64,000 nt of DNA from Brumimicrobium mesophilum (GCF_003025005.1 NZ_PVSS01000003.1:124001-188000); one strand, 5' to 3'. Positions 39,454 through 49,401 are shown, counted from the first letter of the stretch. Made by a program: numbers and translations. The notes: generated by a model from the sequence alone, not told the origin.

Positions 39454-39461
39454 TAATTTTG
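39454..39461 (+). promoter_or_regulatory. Candidate -7 box before the SpoIID-like gene
   Basis: TAATTTTG matches TAnnTTTG and lies exactly 4 bases from the ATG at 39466. A -33 element is not obvious. Confidence 0.35.
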
Positions 39462-39465
39462 TTTC

Positions 39466-40650
39466 ATGAAGCAATGTACGCTCCTTTTATTTCTGATTTC
39501 AATGTCATTTTCAGTTTTCGGAAATGAATTACAAATTGGTGTTTACCGAGGGCATACTATTCAACGAATCGATTTTTCCTATAATGTTGGAAGTTATTTG
39601 ATTTATGGAGACTCGACTTCTTTTGGGGCTTTATTGCCAAACGAATTTATTTCAGTGACTAAAGTAGGAAATCGAGTGGAGCTGAAAAAAGGTGTTAACA
39701 CTGTTGGGACATTCAAGAAAATAAGTTTGAAACCTACTTCTAATGAGAATGTGATGCGATTAAGACCAAGAACTCCTATTTTAAAAGAAAGAAAATACAA
39801 TGATGGATTTATTGTTTTTTCTGGCTCAAAGGGTTTAACTATCGTGAATGATGTTTCTTATAATCATTACCTTGGAGGAGTTGTGGAGTCGGAAGGAGGC
39901 GGAGGAAAGCACGTCGAATATTACAAAGCCCAAGCTGTAATTTCAAGAACTTATGCTTTAAAATATATAAATAGACATCAAAAAGAAGGATTTAACCTTT
40001 GTGACCAAGTCCATTGTCAAGCATATCATAATAAATTGATATATACTGATGCGATTCGAACTGCGGTCAATGCGGTTGATGGTGAATATATAATTGACAC
40101 AGTTTCGAATAGTTTGGTTGAAGGCTTTTTTCATGCGAATTGTGGTGGTCAAACCAGTAGTTCAGACTATGTTTGGAAAGAAGATATTCCATACTTGCAG
40201 CCATTTAAAGATACGTTTTGTATTTACACACGTCAAGCAACATGGGAAAAAAGAGTTTCTAAGATAGAATGGCGAAAATTCTTGGTAAATACATATTTCT
40301 ACCCAATTGAAGATAGTTTGTATAGAGCCATCATTTATAATTTCGAACAAGAGGATAGAAAAGCATTCTATATAAGTCCTCATTTGGGAATTCCTTTGCG
40401 TGATATTCGTTATCAATTCAAATTAAGATCAACACTTTTTTCGTGTTACCCAGAAGGACAAGACGTTGTATTAAAAGGAAGAGGTTATGGTCATGGAGTT
40501 GGATTTTGTCAAGAAGGAGCAATGGGAATGGCCAATCAAGGATTAAATTACAAACAAATCCTGTCATTTTATTTCGAAGGAATTAAGTTTAAGCATTATT
40601 TCGAGAAAATGTTTTTTAATCAAAGTTCCTATAGAATTGGAGAGCTTTAA
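39466..40650 (+). CDS. SpoIID/LytB-domain protein, exported
   Basis: The 394-residue protein has a signal peptide (about 1-20, ending VFGNE). The SpoIID core follows with YLGGVVESEGGGG, EYYKAQAVISRTYAL, GFFHANCGGQTSSSDYVW and the C-terminal RGYGHGVGFCQEGAMGMANQG motif. SpoIID in spore-formers is a lytic transglycosylase; non-sporulating homologues probably act on peptidoglycan in the periplasm or at division. Acidic active-site residues are not verified. It is alone, with a terminator not evident. Confidence 0.9.
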   Translation: MKQCTLLLFLISMSFSVFGNELQIGVYRGHTIQRIDFSYNVGSYLIYGDSTSFGALLPNEFISVTKVGNRVELKKGVNTVGTFKKISLKPTSNENVMRLRPRTPILKERKYNDGFIVFSGSKGLTIVNDVSYNHYLGGVVESEGGGGKHVEYYKAQAVISRTYALKYINRHQKEGFNLCDQVHCQAYHNKLIYTDAIRTAVNAVDGEYIIDTVSNSLVEGFFHANCGGQTSSSDYVWKEDIPYLQPFKDTFCIYTRQATWEKRVSKIEWRKFLVNTYFYPIEDSLYRAIIYNFEQEDRKAFYISPHLGIPLRDIRYQFKLRSTLFSCYPEGQDVVLKGRGYGHGVGFCQEGAMGMANQGLNYKQILSFYFEGIKFKHYFEKMFFNQSSYRIGEL

Positions 40651-40809
40651 TTAATACTGCGAAATTTTTAATACTTTCATTTGGATGTGCTGCGGTGCTT
40701 GAATTAATGTATTTTTCTATACATCTGAAAGGTAGACAATACTTTAAAATAAAGTGATTAATTGTTGAAGGTGGATTTGTCTTGTGTTTTTAATCGAATA
40801 ACAAGTTGG

Positions 40810-42696
40810 CTATTCCTTAGAAAACATGCCTGCGTTAAAATCAATCAAATCTTCATCCATCATCCAATTCAAAACACCAATTAAATAGTGTTTTTCCACA
40901 CCTTTAATTTCAATGAGAAAATCATCTAATGAAAAATCTTTATGATCTAATAAATCGTTGATGATTCTTTGGAGTTCTTCCCCGCTGTAATTTGATTTAT
41001 CTTCTGCTAAACAGACATCACATTTTCCACAAGGTTTTCCTTTTTGACTAAAATAATTCAAAAGCAGTATTGAACGACAAATTGGTTTTTGCACAAAATT
41101 CAACATGCTTTCCAATTTTTTATGCGCCACATCTTTTCTTGTTTGATAAACTTTTTTATCAATTTGCATGTAGTCGTCTGGCAAGCGCTCATGCAATAAA
41201 GTAACTTGTGGGAGTTCGGATTGCCATGAAATGTCAGCCAATCCTTGTTTCTCGATATATTGAAGTTGGTTGTGGATGATTGCTTTCGATTTTCTTAATT
41301 TTTGTCCAATCCTAGTTTCATCCAATTGATAATAATTATCAAATATTCCGGGGTTACTTCTTGATAAATATGAAATTAAGGGGTCATAATCATCATTCTT
41401 TAATTGAAAATTATACAAGGTTTTGTTGCCAACGATAAATTTTAGTTTAGTTGGATGAAAAACTGCTTCATTGAATAATATAGAACCATTTAATTCCAGA
41501 ATTTTTAAAGCATTGTAGGTTTTAAGTGGATCAAAATCATATTTCTTAACTAAGTCTTTTATGGCAAGCCCATAACTTTCGTTTGCTCCAGAACCAATAG
41601 CAATTCCAAAATGATTACATAGAGCGCGGTAAACAGTTTTAATATAATCAATAGGAGGGAACTGATTGTCTAGTCTTTGGCGCATTCTCAGCAAATCGAT
41701 TTGAGTATAAAAGGCCATGTTTCTTGATGCTTTTCCATCCCTACCAGAACGTCCTGCTTCTTGAAAATATGCTTCTAAATTATTTGGAATTTCATAATGC
41801 AAAACGAAGCGCACATCTGGCTTGTCAATCCCCATTCCAAAAGCGTTAGTCGCAACTACGATTCTTATTTCATTATTTAACCAAGCCTCTAATTTCTTAT
41901 TTCGATCAGCTCCAACCATTCCACCATGATACACTCCGGCCGAGAAGTTATGTGCGATGAGAAGTCTTGCTATTTCTTTGGTTTCACGACGGGTTTGACA
42001 ATAAATAATTCCTGTAGAACCCATAAAACGCTTACATGCCTTAAGAATAGCATTTCGCTTATTCTCAACTGCATAAACTTCATAAGAAATATTTTCTCTA
42101 GCAAAATCGCCTTCAAAGTAATTAGGATTTCTCATCTCGAGTTGCGTGATAATGTCTTCTCGAACTTCGTCAGTTGCAGTAGCGGTTACAGCAATAAATG
42201 GAACATCTGAATGGATTTCACGTAGCTTATGAATTTCAGTATAAGGCGGACGAAAATCATGACCCCATTGGGAAATACAATGTGCTTCATCAATAGCAAT
42301 AAGCGAAATTTTCATCTGCTTAAATCTGGCAATAAAAATTTCAGTTTTTAATCTTTCAGGTGAGACATATAAAAAATCCAAGGCACCAAATTTTGCATTA
42401 TCTAGAATGATATCAATTTCTCTTCTTGACATTCCAGAGGTAATAGCAGCAGCTTTTAATCCCCTAGATTTTAGATTTTTTACTTGGTCTTGCATTAAAG
42501 CGATCAGAGGAGAAATCACTAAACAAATCCCTTCTCTTGCAATACCAGGGACTTGAAAACAAATTGATTTACCTCCACCAGTAGGCAAAAGAGCAAATGT
42601 ATCGTGACCATTAATCGCGCTTTGAACAATATCTTCCTGTTGCTTTCGAAAGGTATCAAAACCCCAATATTTTTTTAATATTTCGACTGCTGTCAA
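40810..42696 (-). CDS. recQ: RecQ-type ATP-dependent DNA helicase
   Basis: RecQ unwinds duplexes 3' to 5' in recombination and repair. The 628-residue protein has the aromatic-rich start (KYWGFDTFRKQQEDIV), Walker A LLPTGGGKS (37-44), the DEAH box in AIDEAHCISQWGHDFRP, the Q-A-G-R-S-G-R-D motif, and the zinc-binding cysteines (CRSILLLNYF...CGKCDVC). The winged-helix region is present but a clear HRDC domain is not. The frame begins at a TTG (42696); no ATG precedes the conserved region. It is divergent from ilvE, which shares the upstream region. Confidence 0.93.
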   Translation of the reverse strand: MTAVEILKKYWGFDTFRKQQEDIVQSAINGHDTFALLPTGGGKSICFQVPGIAREGICLVISPLIALMQDQVKNLKSRGLKAAAITSGMSRREIDIILDNAKFGALDFLYVSPERLKTEIFIARFKQMKISLIAIDEAHCISQWGHDFRPPYTEIHKLREIHSDVPFIAVTATATDEVREDIITQLEMRNPNYFEGDFARENISYEVYAVENKRNAILKACKRFMGSTGIIYCQTRRETKEIARLLIAHNFSAGVYHGGMVGADRNKKLEAWLNNEIRIVVATNAFGMGIDKPDVRFVLHYEIPNNLEAYFQEAGRSGRDGKASRNMAFYTQIDLLRMRQRLDNQFPPIDYIKTVYRALCNHFGIAIGSGANESYGLAIKDLVKKYDFDPLKTYNALKILELNGSILFNEAVFHPTKLKFIVGNKTLYNFQLKNDDYDPLISYLSRSNPGIFDNYYQLDETRIGQKLRKSKAIIHNQLQYIEKQGLADISWQSELPQVTLLHERLPDDYMQIDKKVYQTRKDVAHKKLESMLNFVQKPICRSILLLNYFSQKGKPCGKCDVCLAEDKSNYSGEELQRIINDLLDHKDFSLDDFLIEIKGVEKHYLIGVLNWMMDEDLIDFNAGMFSKE

Positions 42697-42716
42697 TGGC
42701 TTGTTTCTTTTAAAAG

Positions 42717-42724
42717 CAAATGTA
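42717..42724 (-). promoter_or_regulatory. Candidate -7 box for recQ
   Basis: The minus strand reads TACATTTG, matching TAnnTTTG, 20 bases before the recQ start. A divergent ilvE promoter lies just beyond. Confidence 0.45.
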
Positions 42725-42757
42725 GTTAAAAAAACGCCAAAAATCTTGAGAGGTTGG

Positions 42758-42785
42758 TTTGTCTATCGAAAAATCAGTATATTCG
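42758..42785 (+). promoter_or_regulatory. Candidate ilvE promoter
   Basis: TTTG (42758-42761) and TATATTCG (42778-42785) resemble the -33 and -7 elements with a 16-base spacer. The ATG is 19 bases after the -7 element. The third base of TTTG is C in the -7 box. Confidence 0.5.
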
Positions 42786-42804
42786 CAACATATCAAAAAA
42801 GAAT

Positions 42805-43872
42805 ATGGAAACATCAGAATATACGATTAAAAAGACAAGAACTACCAATAGTAAATTAAACCAAGTAGATTGGGATAACATTCCATTTGGGAAGTTATTT
42901 TCAGATCACATGTTGGTAATGGATTATAAAGACGGTAAATGGCAAGAACCAGAAATCGTTCCTTTTGAAAATATGTCATTGCACCCTGCAACATCTGCAG
43001 TTCATTACGGTCAATCTGTATTTGAAGGAATGAAAGGGTTTAGAACTGTAGCAGGAGAAGCTGTAACTTTTCGTCCAGAAATGAATGCTAAACGTTTCCA
43101 AAAATCTGCACACCGTATGTGTATGCCGGAAGTTCCTGTTGATCTTTTCATGTATTGTTTAAAAGAATTATTGAAATATGATGATGAATGGGTTCCTAAA
43201 AAGGATACTAATTCAATGTATATTCGTCCATTTATGTTCGCAACAGATGGGTATACAGGTATTAAACCATCGGATACCTATAGATTTATGATTTTTACTT
43301 GTCCAGTGGGTTCATACTACACCGAGGCAATTAATTTAAAAATTGAACAAGATTTCACACGTGCTGCGAATGGAGGTGTTGGAGCAGCGAAAGCAGCAGG
43401 AAACTATGCGGCTTCGTTATATCCTGCTAAATTAGCTCAAGACGAAGGATATCACCAATTGATATGGACAGATGCTGAAACTCATGAATATGTTGAAGAA
43501 GCAGGTACAATGAATATTCTTTTTGTAATTGATGGAAAATTGGTTACTCCAAAAGAGTCAGATACTATTTTAGCTGGAATAACGAAAAGAAGTGTAATTG
43601 AGCTGGCTAAAGATTATGGTATGACCGTTGAAGAACGAAAAGTATCGATCAAGGAAATTATTGAATCGATCGAAGATGGTTCTATGACTGAAGCATTTGG
43701 TGCTGGAACTGCAGCAACAATTGCTCCGATTAAAATGATTGGCTACAAAGGTAAAAAGTACAACTTACCAGATGAAGAAAAGCGCACTTTCTCGAAGAAA
43801 GTGGTGGAAGATTTGGATAATATGAAATACGGTAGAACTGAAGATAGATTTGGTTGGATAGAAAAAATCTAA
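42805..43872 (+). CDS. ilvE: Branched-chain amino acid aminotransferase
   Basis: IlvE transfers the amino group between glutamate and branched-chain 2-oxo acids, using pyridoxal phosphate. The ATG at 42805 (METSEYTIKK) is the best start and gives 355 residues; an earlier in-frame TTG lies over the promoter box. Signatures are SAVHYGQSVFEGMKGFR, IRPFMFATDG, GVGAAKAAGNYAASL with the PLP lysine, EEAGTMNILFVIDGKLVTP, and EAFGAGTAATIAPI. A terminator follows. Confidence 0.97.
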   Translation: METSEYTIKKTRTTNSKLNQVDWDNIPFGKLFSDHMLVMDYKDGKWQEPEIVPFENMSLHPATSAVHYGQSVFEGMKGFRTVAGEAVTFRPEMNAKRFQKSAHRMCMPEVPVDLFMYCLKELLKYDDEWVPKKDTNSMYIRPFMFATDGYTGIKPSDTYRFMIFTCPVGSYYTEAINLKIEQDFTRAANGGVGAAKAAGNYAASLYPAKLAQDEGYHQLIWTDAETHEYVEEAGTMNILFVIDGKLVTPKESDTILAGITKRSVIELAKDYGMTVEERKVSIKEIIESIEDGSMTEAFGAGTAATIAPIKMIGYKGKKYNLPDEEKRTFSKKVVEDLDNMKYGRTEDRFGWIEKI

Positions 43873-43898
43873 TTAATATTTCTTATATAATTTTAGGA

Positions 43899-43926
43899 AC
43901 GACTCAATTTATTGGGTCGTTTTTTT
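43899..43926 (+). terminator. Terminator of ilvE
   Basis: A 9-bp stem ACGACTCAA/TTGGGTCGT with one G-U pair and a 4-base loop, followed by a run of six Ts, 26 bp past the stop. The remaining 358 bp before the next gene shows no gene. Confidence 0.9.
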
Positions 43927-44284
43927 GTGGTGTAGAATTGATATTTTGAAGCGAAACTGCAGGAGTTCTTTTTTTTTAAGAATTACGATTTGACTTGGAG
44001 ATCTATTTTGTGTTGCACTTCTTTAGTTTGCTTATTATAATTACTATACCATTGATGAATCTAATATATATTTGAATCCCATAGTCGTTAATAACGGTTA
44101 TAAACGTTTAGAACAAAGATATGTTTGAGTCTTGTAAATTTAAGGTTGGATTTTTAAAAGTATTTAATTAATTGAAATTTATTAAAATGATTTAGGTTTA
44201 GAACTCTCTAATTGCCAATCGCAAAACTTTCTTTACTTTTATTTATGGAAAAGGAAGGGATCTGCATCTCAACTTTAAATTGCT

Positions 44285-45667
44285 ATGAGAATTTTAACTT
44301 ACATATTCGTTTTCTTCACTTTTGGGACCACAGCCCAAGAGTTAAAACTGCAGTTGGGTTTTAACGATGCCATGACTAATTCCTCAATGGACTCTATTGA
44401 ATTAAACATTTACAATAATTCGATGCGGTTATTCACTGGTCAATGGACCCAAAATGATGATGTGATTTCTGTTGCAATTCCTAAAAATAATATTATTAGA
44501 TTAAAAGCTAAAAAGCCAGGATATTATACTTTGGATACACTTGTTAATCTTAATGATTTTCATAAAAATATAAAGAAAGGGAAGGTTATGTTCATCGAAT
44601 TAGAAATGAGCTATGACGGTCAAATTACTACCGATTTTGAAGTTACAGCAACTTATCGACCTGAAATTGCATTTTCTTCAGAAAAGATTAGTGTGAGTGA
44701 CTTTGTTGTAATAAATGACAGTTCAATGATACTTTTGACTTATCCCAAGCGCTTAAATCATGAAAGTGAGTTGATTTTCTTTGTGGATGACAGTATTGTT
44801 TCAAGAAGGAAAGTGCCAGAAAATGCAATTCGCTTAGATACTGATTATAGAACTAGAATCTATTTACGTTGTGAATTCTCGGATTTCATTTTGAGTAAGG
44901 ATGAGTTTTTAAACTTGACCATTGTTTCCCGTGAGCAATTGGATAACTATGTACGACCGATATTGGATACCTTAGAGAACGACCAGCTGTTTTTTACAAC
45001 TCATAAGTCACATTATCCTGCTTTTGATTTTTTTAAAGTACAGATGCAAGACACAACTCATAGTTTGATTCATCACATCGAAGACACAGAAATGATGGAA
45101 TTCTATCGTGCAGAATACAAATGGGCAGATGTGAGAACACAACTTTGGGCTTGGGATAAAGAAAGGGAGACTGGCATAGACCGTGAAATTTGGGTAGGAG
45201 CGAATGTTTTTACAAATTCTATATATTATGAAGCTCCATACAGTGAAATGTTTCTTGTAGACGATTTGGTTTATGTGTTCGATTTTTATCAATCGATGAT
45301 GTTTAAATATGATGCTAATTCAGGTAGTAAATTAGATAGTGTAAGCATAGATTTTCATAAAGATGCAAGGAAAACAGGGTGGGAGAGAAGAATGATTCAA
45401 GATCCGGTTACTAAAAATATTTATACAATGTATGACGAATCAGGATATTCCGATATTCACAAAATCGATTTAAGTAATGGTCAAATAGAAAATAAGTTCA
45501 CATTGTTTTACCGCTATGTTGAAAATGTTCAAATCTTCAATGATCAAGTCTTTTATGTTTACCGTCCATTCGAAAGTATGCAGAAGAAGTTTCTGTATTA
45601 TGAAGGTTTTAATGATATAAATCGAAGTTTAGCAGGTCAAAACCGATTCAATCAATTCAAGAATTGA
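44285..45667 (+). CDS. Exported protein of unknown function
   Basis: The 460-residue protein has a short signal peptide (about 1-17, ending GTTAQ). The N-terminal half looks beta-rich (residues 20-150, DFEVTATYRPEIAFSSEKI). The C-terminal half has repeating strand patterns (EMFLVDDLVYVFDFYQ, NIYTMYDESGYSDIHKIDLSNGQ, QIFNDQVFYVYRP) reminiscent of a beta-propeller, but I cannot assign a family. It lacks a clear T9SS sorting tail. Its last 11 bases overlap a convergent hydrolase gene. Confidence 0.75.
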   Translation: MRILTYIFVFFTFGTTAQELKLQLGFNDAMTNSSMDSIELNIYNNSMRLFTGQWTQNDDVISVAIPKNNIIRLKAKKPGYYTLDTLVNLNDFHKNIKKGKVMFIELEMSYDGQITTDFEVTATYRPEIAFSSEKISVSDFVVINDSSMILLTYPKRLNHESELIFFVDDSIVSRRKVPENAIRLDTDYRTRIYLRCEFSDFILSKDEFLNLTIVSREQLDNYVRPILDTLENDQLFFTTHKSHYPAFDFFKVQMQDTTHSLIHHIEDTEMMEFYRAEYKWADVRTQLWAWDKERETGIDREIWVGANVFTNSIYYEAPYSEMFLVDDLVYVFDFYQSMMFKYDANSGSKLDSVSIDFHKDARKTGWERRMIQDPVTKNIYTMYDESGYSDIHKIDLSNGQIENKFTLFYRYVENVQIFNDQVFYVYRPFESMQKKFLYYEGFNDINRSLAGQNRFNQFKN

Positions 45668-46310
45668 TAAGCGAACTGCACTCTGCGTAAATTTCTAAAA
45701 GTGTAGGAATGTCTATATCATGTCCACCGTCAAAAGTCTTAATTTTTGTGGCGAATTCCTGTTTATCGAAAAATTGGTTTACTTTAACCATCTTGCCTTC
45801 AAAGAATTCATCTGAAGAACCTATGGCAAAGTAGTTATTCGATTTTAGCATTTTTGCATGATTATGTTCCGTAGAAATGTCGCTAGGAAATGCACTTGCC
45901 CACAAAATAAAATGGTCAGCATTAAAATTACCATTATTGTGCCATCTTGATGCTGTAGCACCACCTTGAGAGAATCCTAAAAGGTATCTTTGTTTATAAT
46001 TCTTATTTTTAAGAAGTTGTGCTGCAAGCTCATCTAAATACTTGTGATTATCATCAATATCATCCAATCGGGCCTCTTTTGTCATCCATGATGCACCAAC
46101 TCTACCACTCGTTCCTTTTCTATAGAAATGGTGGAGACCTTCTGGAGCAACCACAAAATTCTTTTCAGGGTCTAATTTTTTAAATTTACGGATAAAGAAT
46201 TCAGCTAATTGTGAATAACCATGTAAAACGATCCAGATGTTTTCTGCTGTTTCAGCATTTCCATGAGTAAAGTAACGTGCTGTTTTCGATATTGTAATTT
46301 TATTTTCCAA
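45657..46310 (-). CDS. Alpha/beta hydrolase, carboxylesterase/phospholipase-like
   Basis: The 217-residue cytoplasmic protein has the oxyanion motif VLHGYSQ, the nucleophile elbow GFSQGG, an aspartate in IGSSDEF and the histidine in FDGGHDID. This fits the small carboxylesterase or acyl-protein thioesterase-like family. Substrate unknown. It is the last gene of a leftward operon with a FAH-family gene (16 bp away) and a DnaQ-like exonuclease, and overlaps the convergent gene by 11 bases. Confidence 0.87.
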   Translation of the reverse strand: MENKITISKTARYFTHGNAETAENIWIVLHGYSQLAEFFIRKFKKLDPEKNFVVAPEGLHHFYRKGTSGRVGASWMTKEARLDDIDDNHKYLDELAAQLLKNKNYKQRYLLGFSQGGATASRWHNNGNFNADHFILWASAFPSDISTEHNHAKMLKSNNYFAIGSSDEFFEGKMVKVNQFFDKQEFATKIKTFDGGHDIDIPTLLEIYAECSSLINS

Positions 46311-46326
46311 AGTAAGATTTCTTAAG

Positions 46327-46938
46327 CTACTTAATTTTCAAATTCATTAACTTTTCATCACCAATATATCCTTCCAACAAATCTCCTATGGCAACCGGAC
46401 CAACACCTTCTGGAGTTCCTGTGAAAATCAAATCTCCAATTTTTAATGTCATAAATTGTGAAACGTAAGCAATAATCTGGTCAACCGTAAAAATCATGTT
46501 TTTACTGTTTCCTTTTTGAACGAGCTCACCATTTTTTTCTAGTCGGAAATCAATGTCTTGAATTTTCTTCCCTTCTAATGGAATCCACTGCTTTCCTAAT
46601 GGTGCACTATGTTCAAAACCTTTGGCTATTTCCCAAGGGTGACCTTTGTCTTTACAGATTTTCTGTAAATCTCTTGCCGTAAAATCAATTCCAATTCCAA
46701 CATGATCATAATATTCATGAGCAAATTTCTCAGAAATATTCTTACCTAATTTGTTGATTTTCACAACTAATTCACATTCGAAATGCAAATCTTTAGTGAA
46801 ATTCGGGTAATAAAAAGGATTCTTTTTTGGTAAAAGTGCCGTTTCTGGCTTCATAAAGAACATTGGAACTTCAGGTAGGGGAGAGTTCATTTCCTTAGCG
46901 TGTTCCGAATAATTTCTTCCGATGCAAATAATTTTCAT
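46327..46938 (-). CDS. Fumarylacetoacetate hydrolase family protein
   Basis: The 203-residue protein has the FAH-fold core without the long N-terminal domain of FAH itself. Motifs are MKIICIGRNYSEHAKEM, FMKPETALLP, HFECELVVKI (metal-binding acids E and E), ARDLQKICKDKGHPWEIAKGF and IFTGTPEGVGPV. Such proteins act as acylpyruvate hydrolases, isomerases or oxaloacetate decarboxylases. It starts 7 bases after the upstream exonuclease stop. Confidence 0.92.
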   Translation of the reverse strand: MKIICIGRNYSEHAKEMNSPLPEVPMFFMKPETALLPKKNPFYYPNFTKDLHFECELVVKINKLGKNISEKFAHEYYDHVGIGIDFTARDLQKICKDKGHPWEIAKGFEHSAPLGKQWIPLEGKKIQDIDFRLEKNGELVQKGNSKNMIFTVDQIIAYVSQFMTLKIGDLIFTGTPEGVGPVAIGDLLEGYIGDEKLMNLKIK

Positions 46939-46944
46939 GCTTAA

Positions 46945-47805
46945 CTATTTTCCAAATTTGCTTTTTAAGGCTTCGATTTTGTTCTCCATGCGTTTTTCTT
47001 CCTTTTCTTTCTTGATTTTCTTGTTTTCAAGACGATTGGCTTTTATTTTATCCAATTCCTTTTTTAGGACAGCTTTTGTGTAGCGAGGAAAATTGCTGTT
47101 CATCATCCAACCGTAATATCCTGGTTCCTTGTTGTCCACTTCTTCGAGCGTTTTACCTTTGTGCTTTCCAAAGTTATAGACAGCTTTGCCAGCTTCGTTT
47201 TCTGCTATTCTTCCAGCGAAATCTATGATCTTAAATTTATTATGAGTTGAAAATTCAGCTAAGAATTCCATGTCGTTATCCAATTCTTCATATTTTTCGA
47301 CTTGCGCCTTCAAAACTTCATAAGTTGCAATAACATCAGCTTCTGCACTGTGTGCATTTTCCAAATCTTTTGAACAGTAAAATTTATAAGCTGCTACAAG
47401 AGTTCGTTGTTCCAATTTGTGAAAAATATTTTGAACATCAATGAAATTTCGTGCCCTCATATCAAAGTCATGATTTACACGTAGGAATTCTTCTGCCAAC
47501 ATGGGAATATCAAACTTGTTAGAATTGAATCCAACTAAGTCAGACTTTCCGATAAAGTTTGCAATCTTTCCTGATGCTTCTTTGAAAGTTGGTGCATCTT
47601 TAATGTCTTCTTGTGTTATTCCATGTATTTCAGAGCTTTCCTTAGAAATTTCCATTTCTGGATTTATTCGAATTGTTAAAGTTGTTTCATCACCATTAGG
47701 TGCAATCTTCATTAATGAAATTTCTACTATTCTATCTTGCGAAACATCCAATCCGGTAGATTCGATATCAAAAACGCAAAGGTCATTTTTTAAATTCAAG
47801 CTCAT
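46945..47805 (-). CDS. DnaQ-like 3'-5' exonuclease
   Basis: The 286-residue protein has a DEDD exonuclease domain (about 8-180): D13 and E15 in VFDIESTGLD, D in the GFNSNKFDIPML segment, and HSAEAD (motif III). A C-terminal segment (about 205-265, YNFGKHKGKTLEEVD and GYYGWMM) looks like the small domain found in exonuclease X-like proteins, ending in a basic tail. It may proofread or process DNA ends. It is first of a three-gene leftward operon. Confidence 0.9.
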   Translation of the reverse strand: MSLNLKNDLCVFDIESTGLDVSQDRIVEISLMKIAPNGDETTLTIRINPEMEISKESSEIHGITQEDIKDAPTFKEASGKIANFIGKSDLVGFNSNKFDIPMLAEEFLRVNHDFDMRARNFIDVQNIFHKLEQRTLVAAYKFYCSKDLENAHSAEADVIATYEVLKAQVEKYEELDNDMEFLAEFSTHNKFKIIDFAGRIAENEAGKAVYNFGKHKGKTLEEVDNKEPGYYGWMMNSNFPRYTKAVLKKELDKIKANRLENKKIKKEKEEKRMENKIEALKSKFGK

Positions 47806-47951
47806 AGTTATAAAATAAAAAAGTGGGTTTTATTTCCCACCTCAAAGTTTCTGTTCGACAAATATCATTTCTTTAAATTTAAAATCCAAGTAGATTTGAG
47901 AACTTCCTTTGATTGTGCATAAATAAAGAATAATTAAATGTTCTGAACAAT

Positions 47952-47983
47952 AAAAAACCCGTTCAACTCAAAGTCAAACGGGC
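47952..47983 (-). terminator. Terminator of the E2 gene
   Basis: On the minus strand CCCGTT pairs with AACGGG and is extended inward by four pairs that include G-U. A 5-base loop closes it and a run of six Ts follows. It lies about 25 bp after the stop of the lipoyl acyltransferase gene. Confidence 0.85.
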
Positions 47984-48005
47984 CATTAATATATTAAGTG
48001 ATAGC

Positions 48006-49319
48006 TTACAATTGTGTGTTCACATCAAAATTCTCTAAGTAATCAGCTACTTTTCTTACAAAAGAACCACCTAAAGCTCCATCTACAACTCTGTGGTCGT
48101 AAGCGTGTGACAAGTACATTTTATAGCGAATTCCAATGAAGTCTCCATCTGGAGTTTCGATAACAGCTGGTACTTTTCTAATTGCACCTACAGCCATAAT
48201 TCCAACTTGCGGTTGATTGATAATTGGTGTTCCCATAACATTTCCAAATGTACCTACATTTGTTACTGTATATGTTCCTCCCTGAATATCATCAGCACTT
48301 AATTTGTTGTTACGAGCGTTGTTAGCTAATTCGTTTACTTTTTTAGCTAAACCATAAAGGTTCAATCTGTCGGCATTTTTAATTACTGGAACAATTAAGT
48401 TACCAGATGGAAGTGCTGCAGCCATCCCTATGTTAATGTTCTTCTTTTTGATGATTCTATCTCCATCTACAGAAACATTGATCAAAGGGAAGTCTTTTAT
48501 CGCTTTTGCTATTGCTTCAATGAATATTGGCGTGAAAGTAAAGTTTTCACCTTCTTTCTTTTTGAAATCGTTTTTAATTTTATTTCTCCAGTTCCAAATA
48601 TTTGTAACATCAGCTTCAACATATGAAGTTACGTGTGGCGAAGTTTGTTTTGAACGTACCATGTGTTCTGCGATCATTTTACGCATACGGTCCATTTCAA
48701 TGATCTCATCACCTTCCATAAGTGGAATATTTGATGGTTTTGGCGCTGGTTTAGCAGCTGCTTGAGGTGCTGCAGATGGCACTGAAGCTTGTTGAGCTGG
48801 TGTACTTTTGCTTCCACCGTTTTCTATATAATCGAAAATATCTTTCTTGGTCACACGTCCTCCTTGACCAGATCCAGAGATACTTTCTAATTCATCCATA
48901 GCAATACCTTCTTTTTCAGCTATGCTTCTCACTAAAGGAGAATAGAATTTTCCGCTTGGACCATTCTTGTCTAAATCAGATGCTCCACTAACAGCTGCAA
49001 TTGCTTCATTTACGCTATTGTCCACTTTTTCAGCAGCTACCACAACATCTTTCTTTTCTGGTTCAGAAGCAACTTCTCCATTCGTTGAAATCAATGCGAT
49101 AACATCACCAACTTGGGCAACTTCATCCACTTCAAAAAATATCTTTGCAACAGTTCCAGAAACTTCTGAAGGCAATTCATTATCAACTTTGTCAGTTGCC
49201 ACTTCTACAAGTGGTTCATCCATTTCAATCGTGTCTCCAACACCTTTTAACCAGTTTGTTATAGTTGCTTCGGTAACACTTTCTCCCATTTTCGGAAGGC
49301 GAATTTCTACTTGTGACAT
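48006..49319 (-). CDS. Dihydrolipoamide acyltransferase (2-oxoacid dehydrogenase E2)
   Basis: The 437-residue protein has a lipoyl domain (about 1-80) with the lipoylated lysine K44 in VATDKVDNE. A linker, a peripheral E3/E1-binding domain (about 125-165, FYSPLVRSIAEKEGIAMDE) and the catalytic domain follow, the last with DHRVVDGALGGSF. It belongs to a pyruvate, 2-oxoglutarate or branched-chain complex; the sequence alone does not settle which, although the branched-chain-type family is likely in Bacteroidota. The partner E3 (lpdA) is at 18030-19421. No E1 gene is adjacent. Confidence 0.92.
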   Translation of the reverse strand: MSQVEIRLPKMGESVTEATITNWLKGVGDTIEMDEPLVEVATDKVDNELPSEVSGTVAKIFFEVDEVAQVGDVIALISTNGEVASEPEKKDVVVAAEKVDNSVNEAIAAVSGASDLDKNGPSGKFYSPLVRSIAEKEGIAMDELESISGSGQGGRVTKKDIFDYIENGGSKSTPAQQASVPSAAPQAAAKPAPKPSNIPLMEGDEIIEMDRMRKMIAEHMVRSKQTSPHVTSYVEADVTNIWNWRNKIKNDFKKKEGENFTFTPIFIEAIAKAIKDFPLINVSVDGDRIIKKKNINIGMAAALPSGNLIVPVIKNADRLNLYGLAKKVNELANNARNNKLSADDIQGGTYTVTNVGTFGNVMGTPIINQPQVGIMAVGAIRKVPAVIETPDGDFIGIRYKMYLSHAYDHRVVDGALGGSFVRKVADYLENFDVNTQL

Positions 49320-49401
49320 ATATTAGTTTAAAGAATTATACTCAATTTTTGAAGTACAAAAGTAATCAAAATTTCAATTATAACAAACGAAAAACCTTGA
49401 T

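Noticed and set aside
42754-42804. Upstream TTG start for ilvE
   Set aside because: The extra 17 codons overlap the promoter-like boxes and have no family similarity; the ATG at 42805 fits.
48967-49326. Open frame on the plus strand inside the lipoyl E2 gene
   Set aside because: It lies opposite the lipoyl and linker regions of a clear E2 gene; serine/threonine-rich translation is the usual shadow of a lysine/glutamate/alanine-rich gene.
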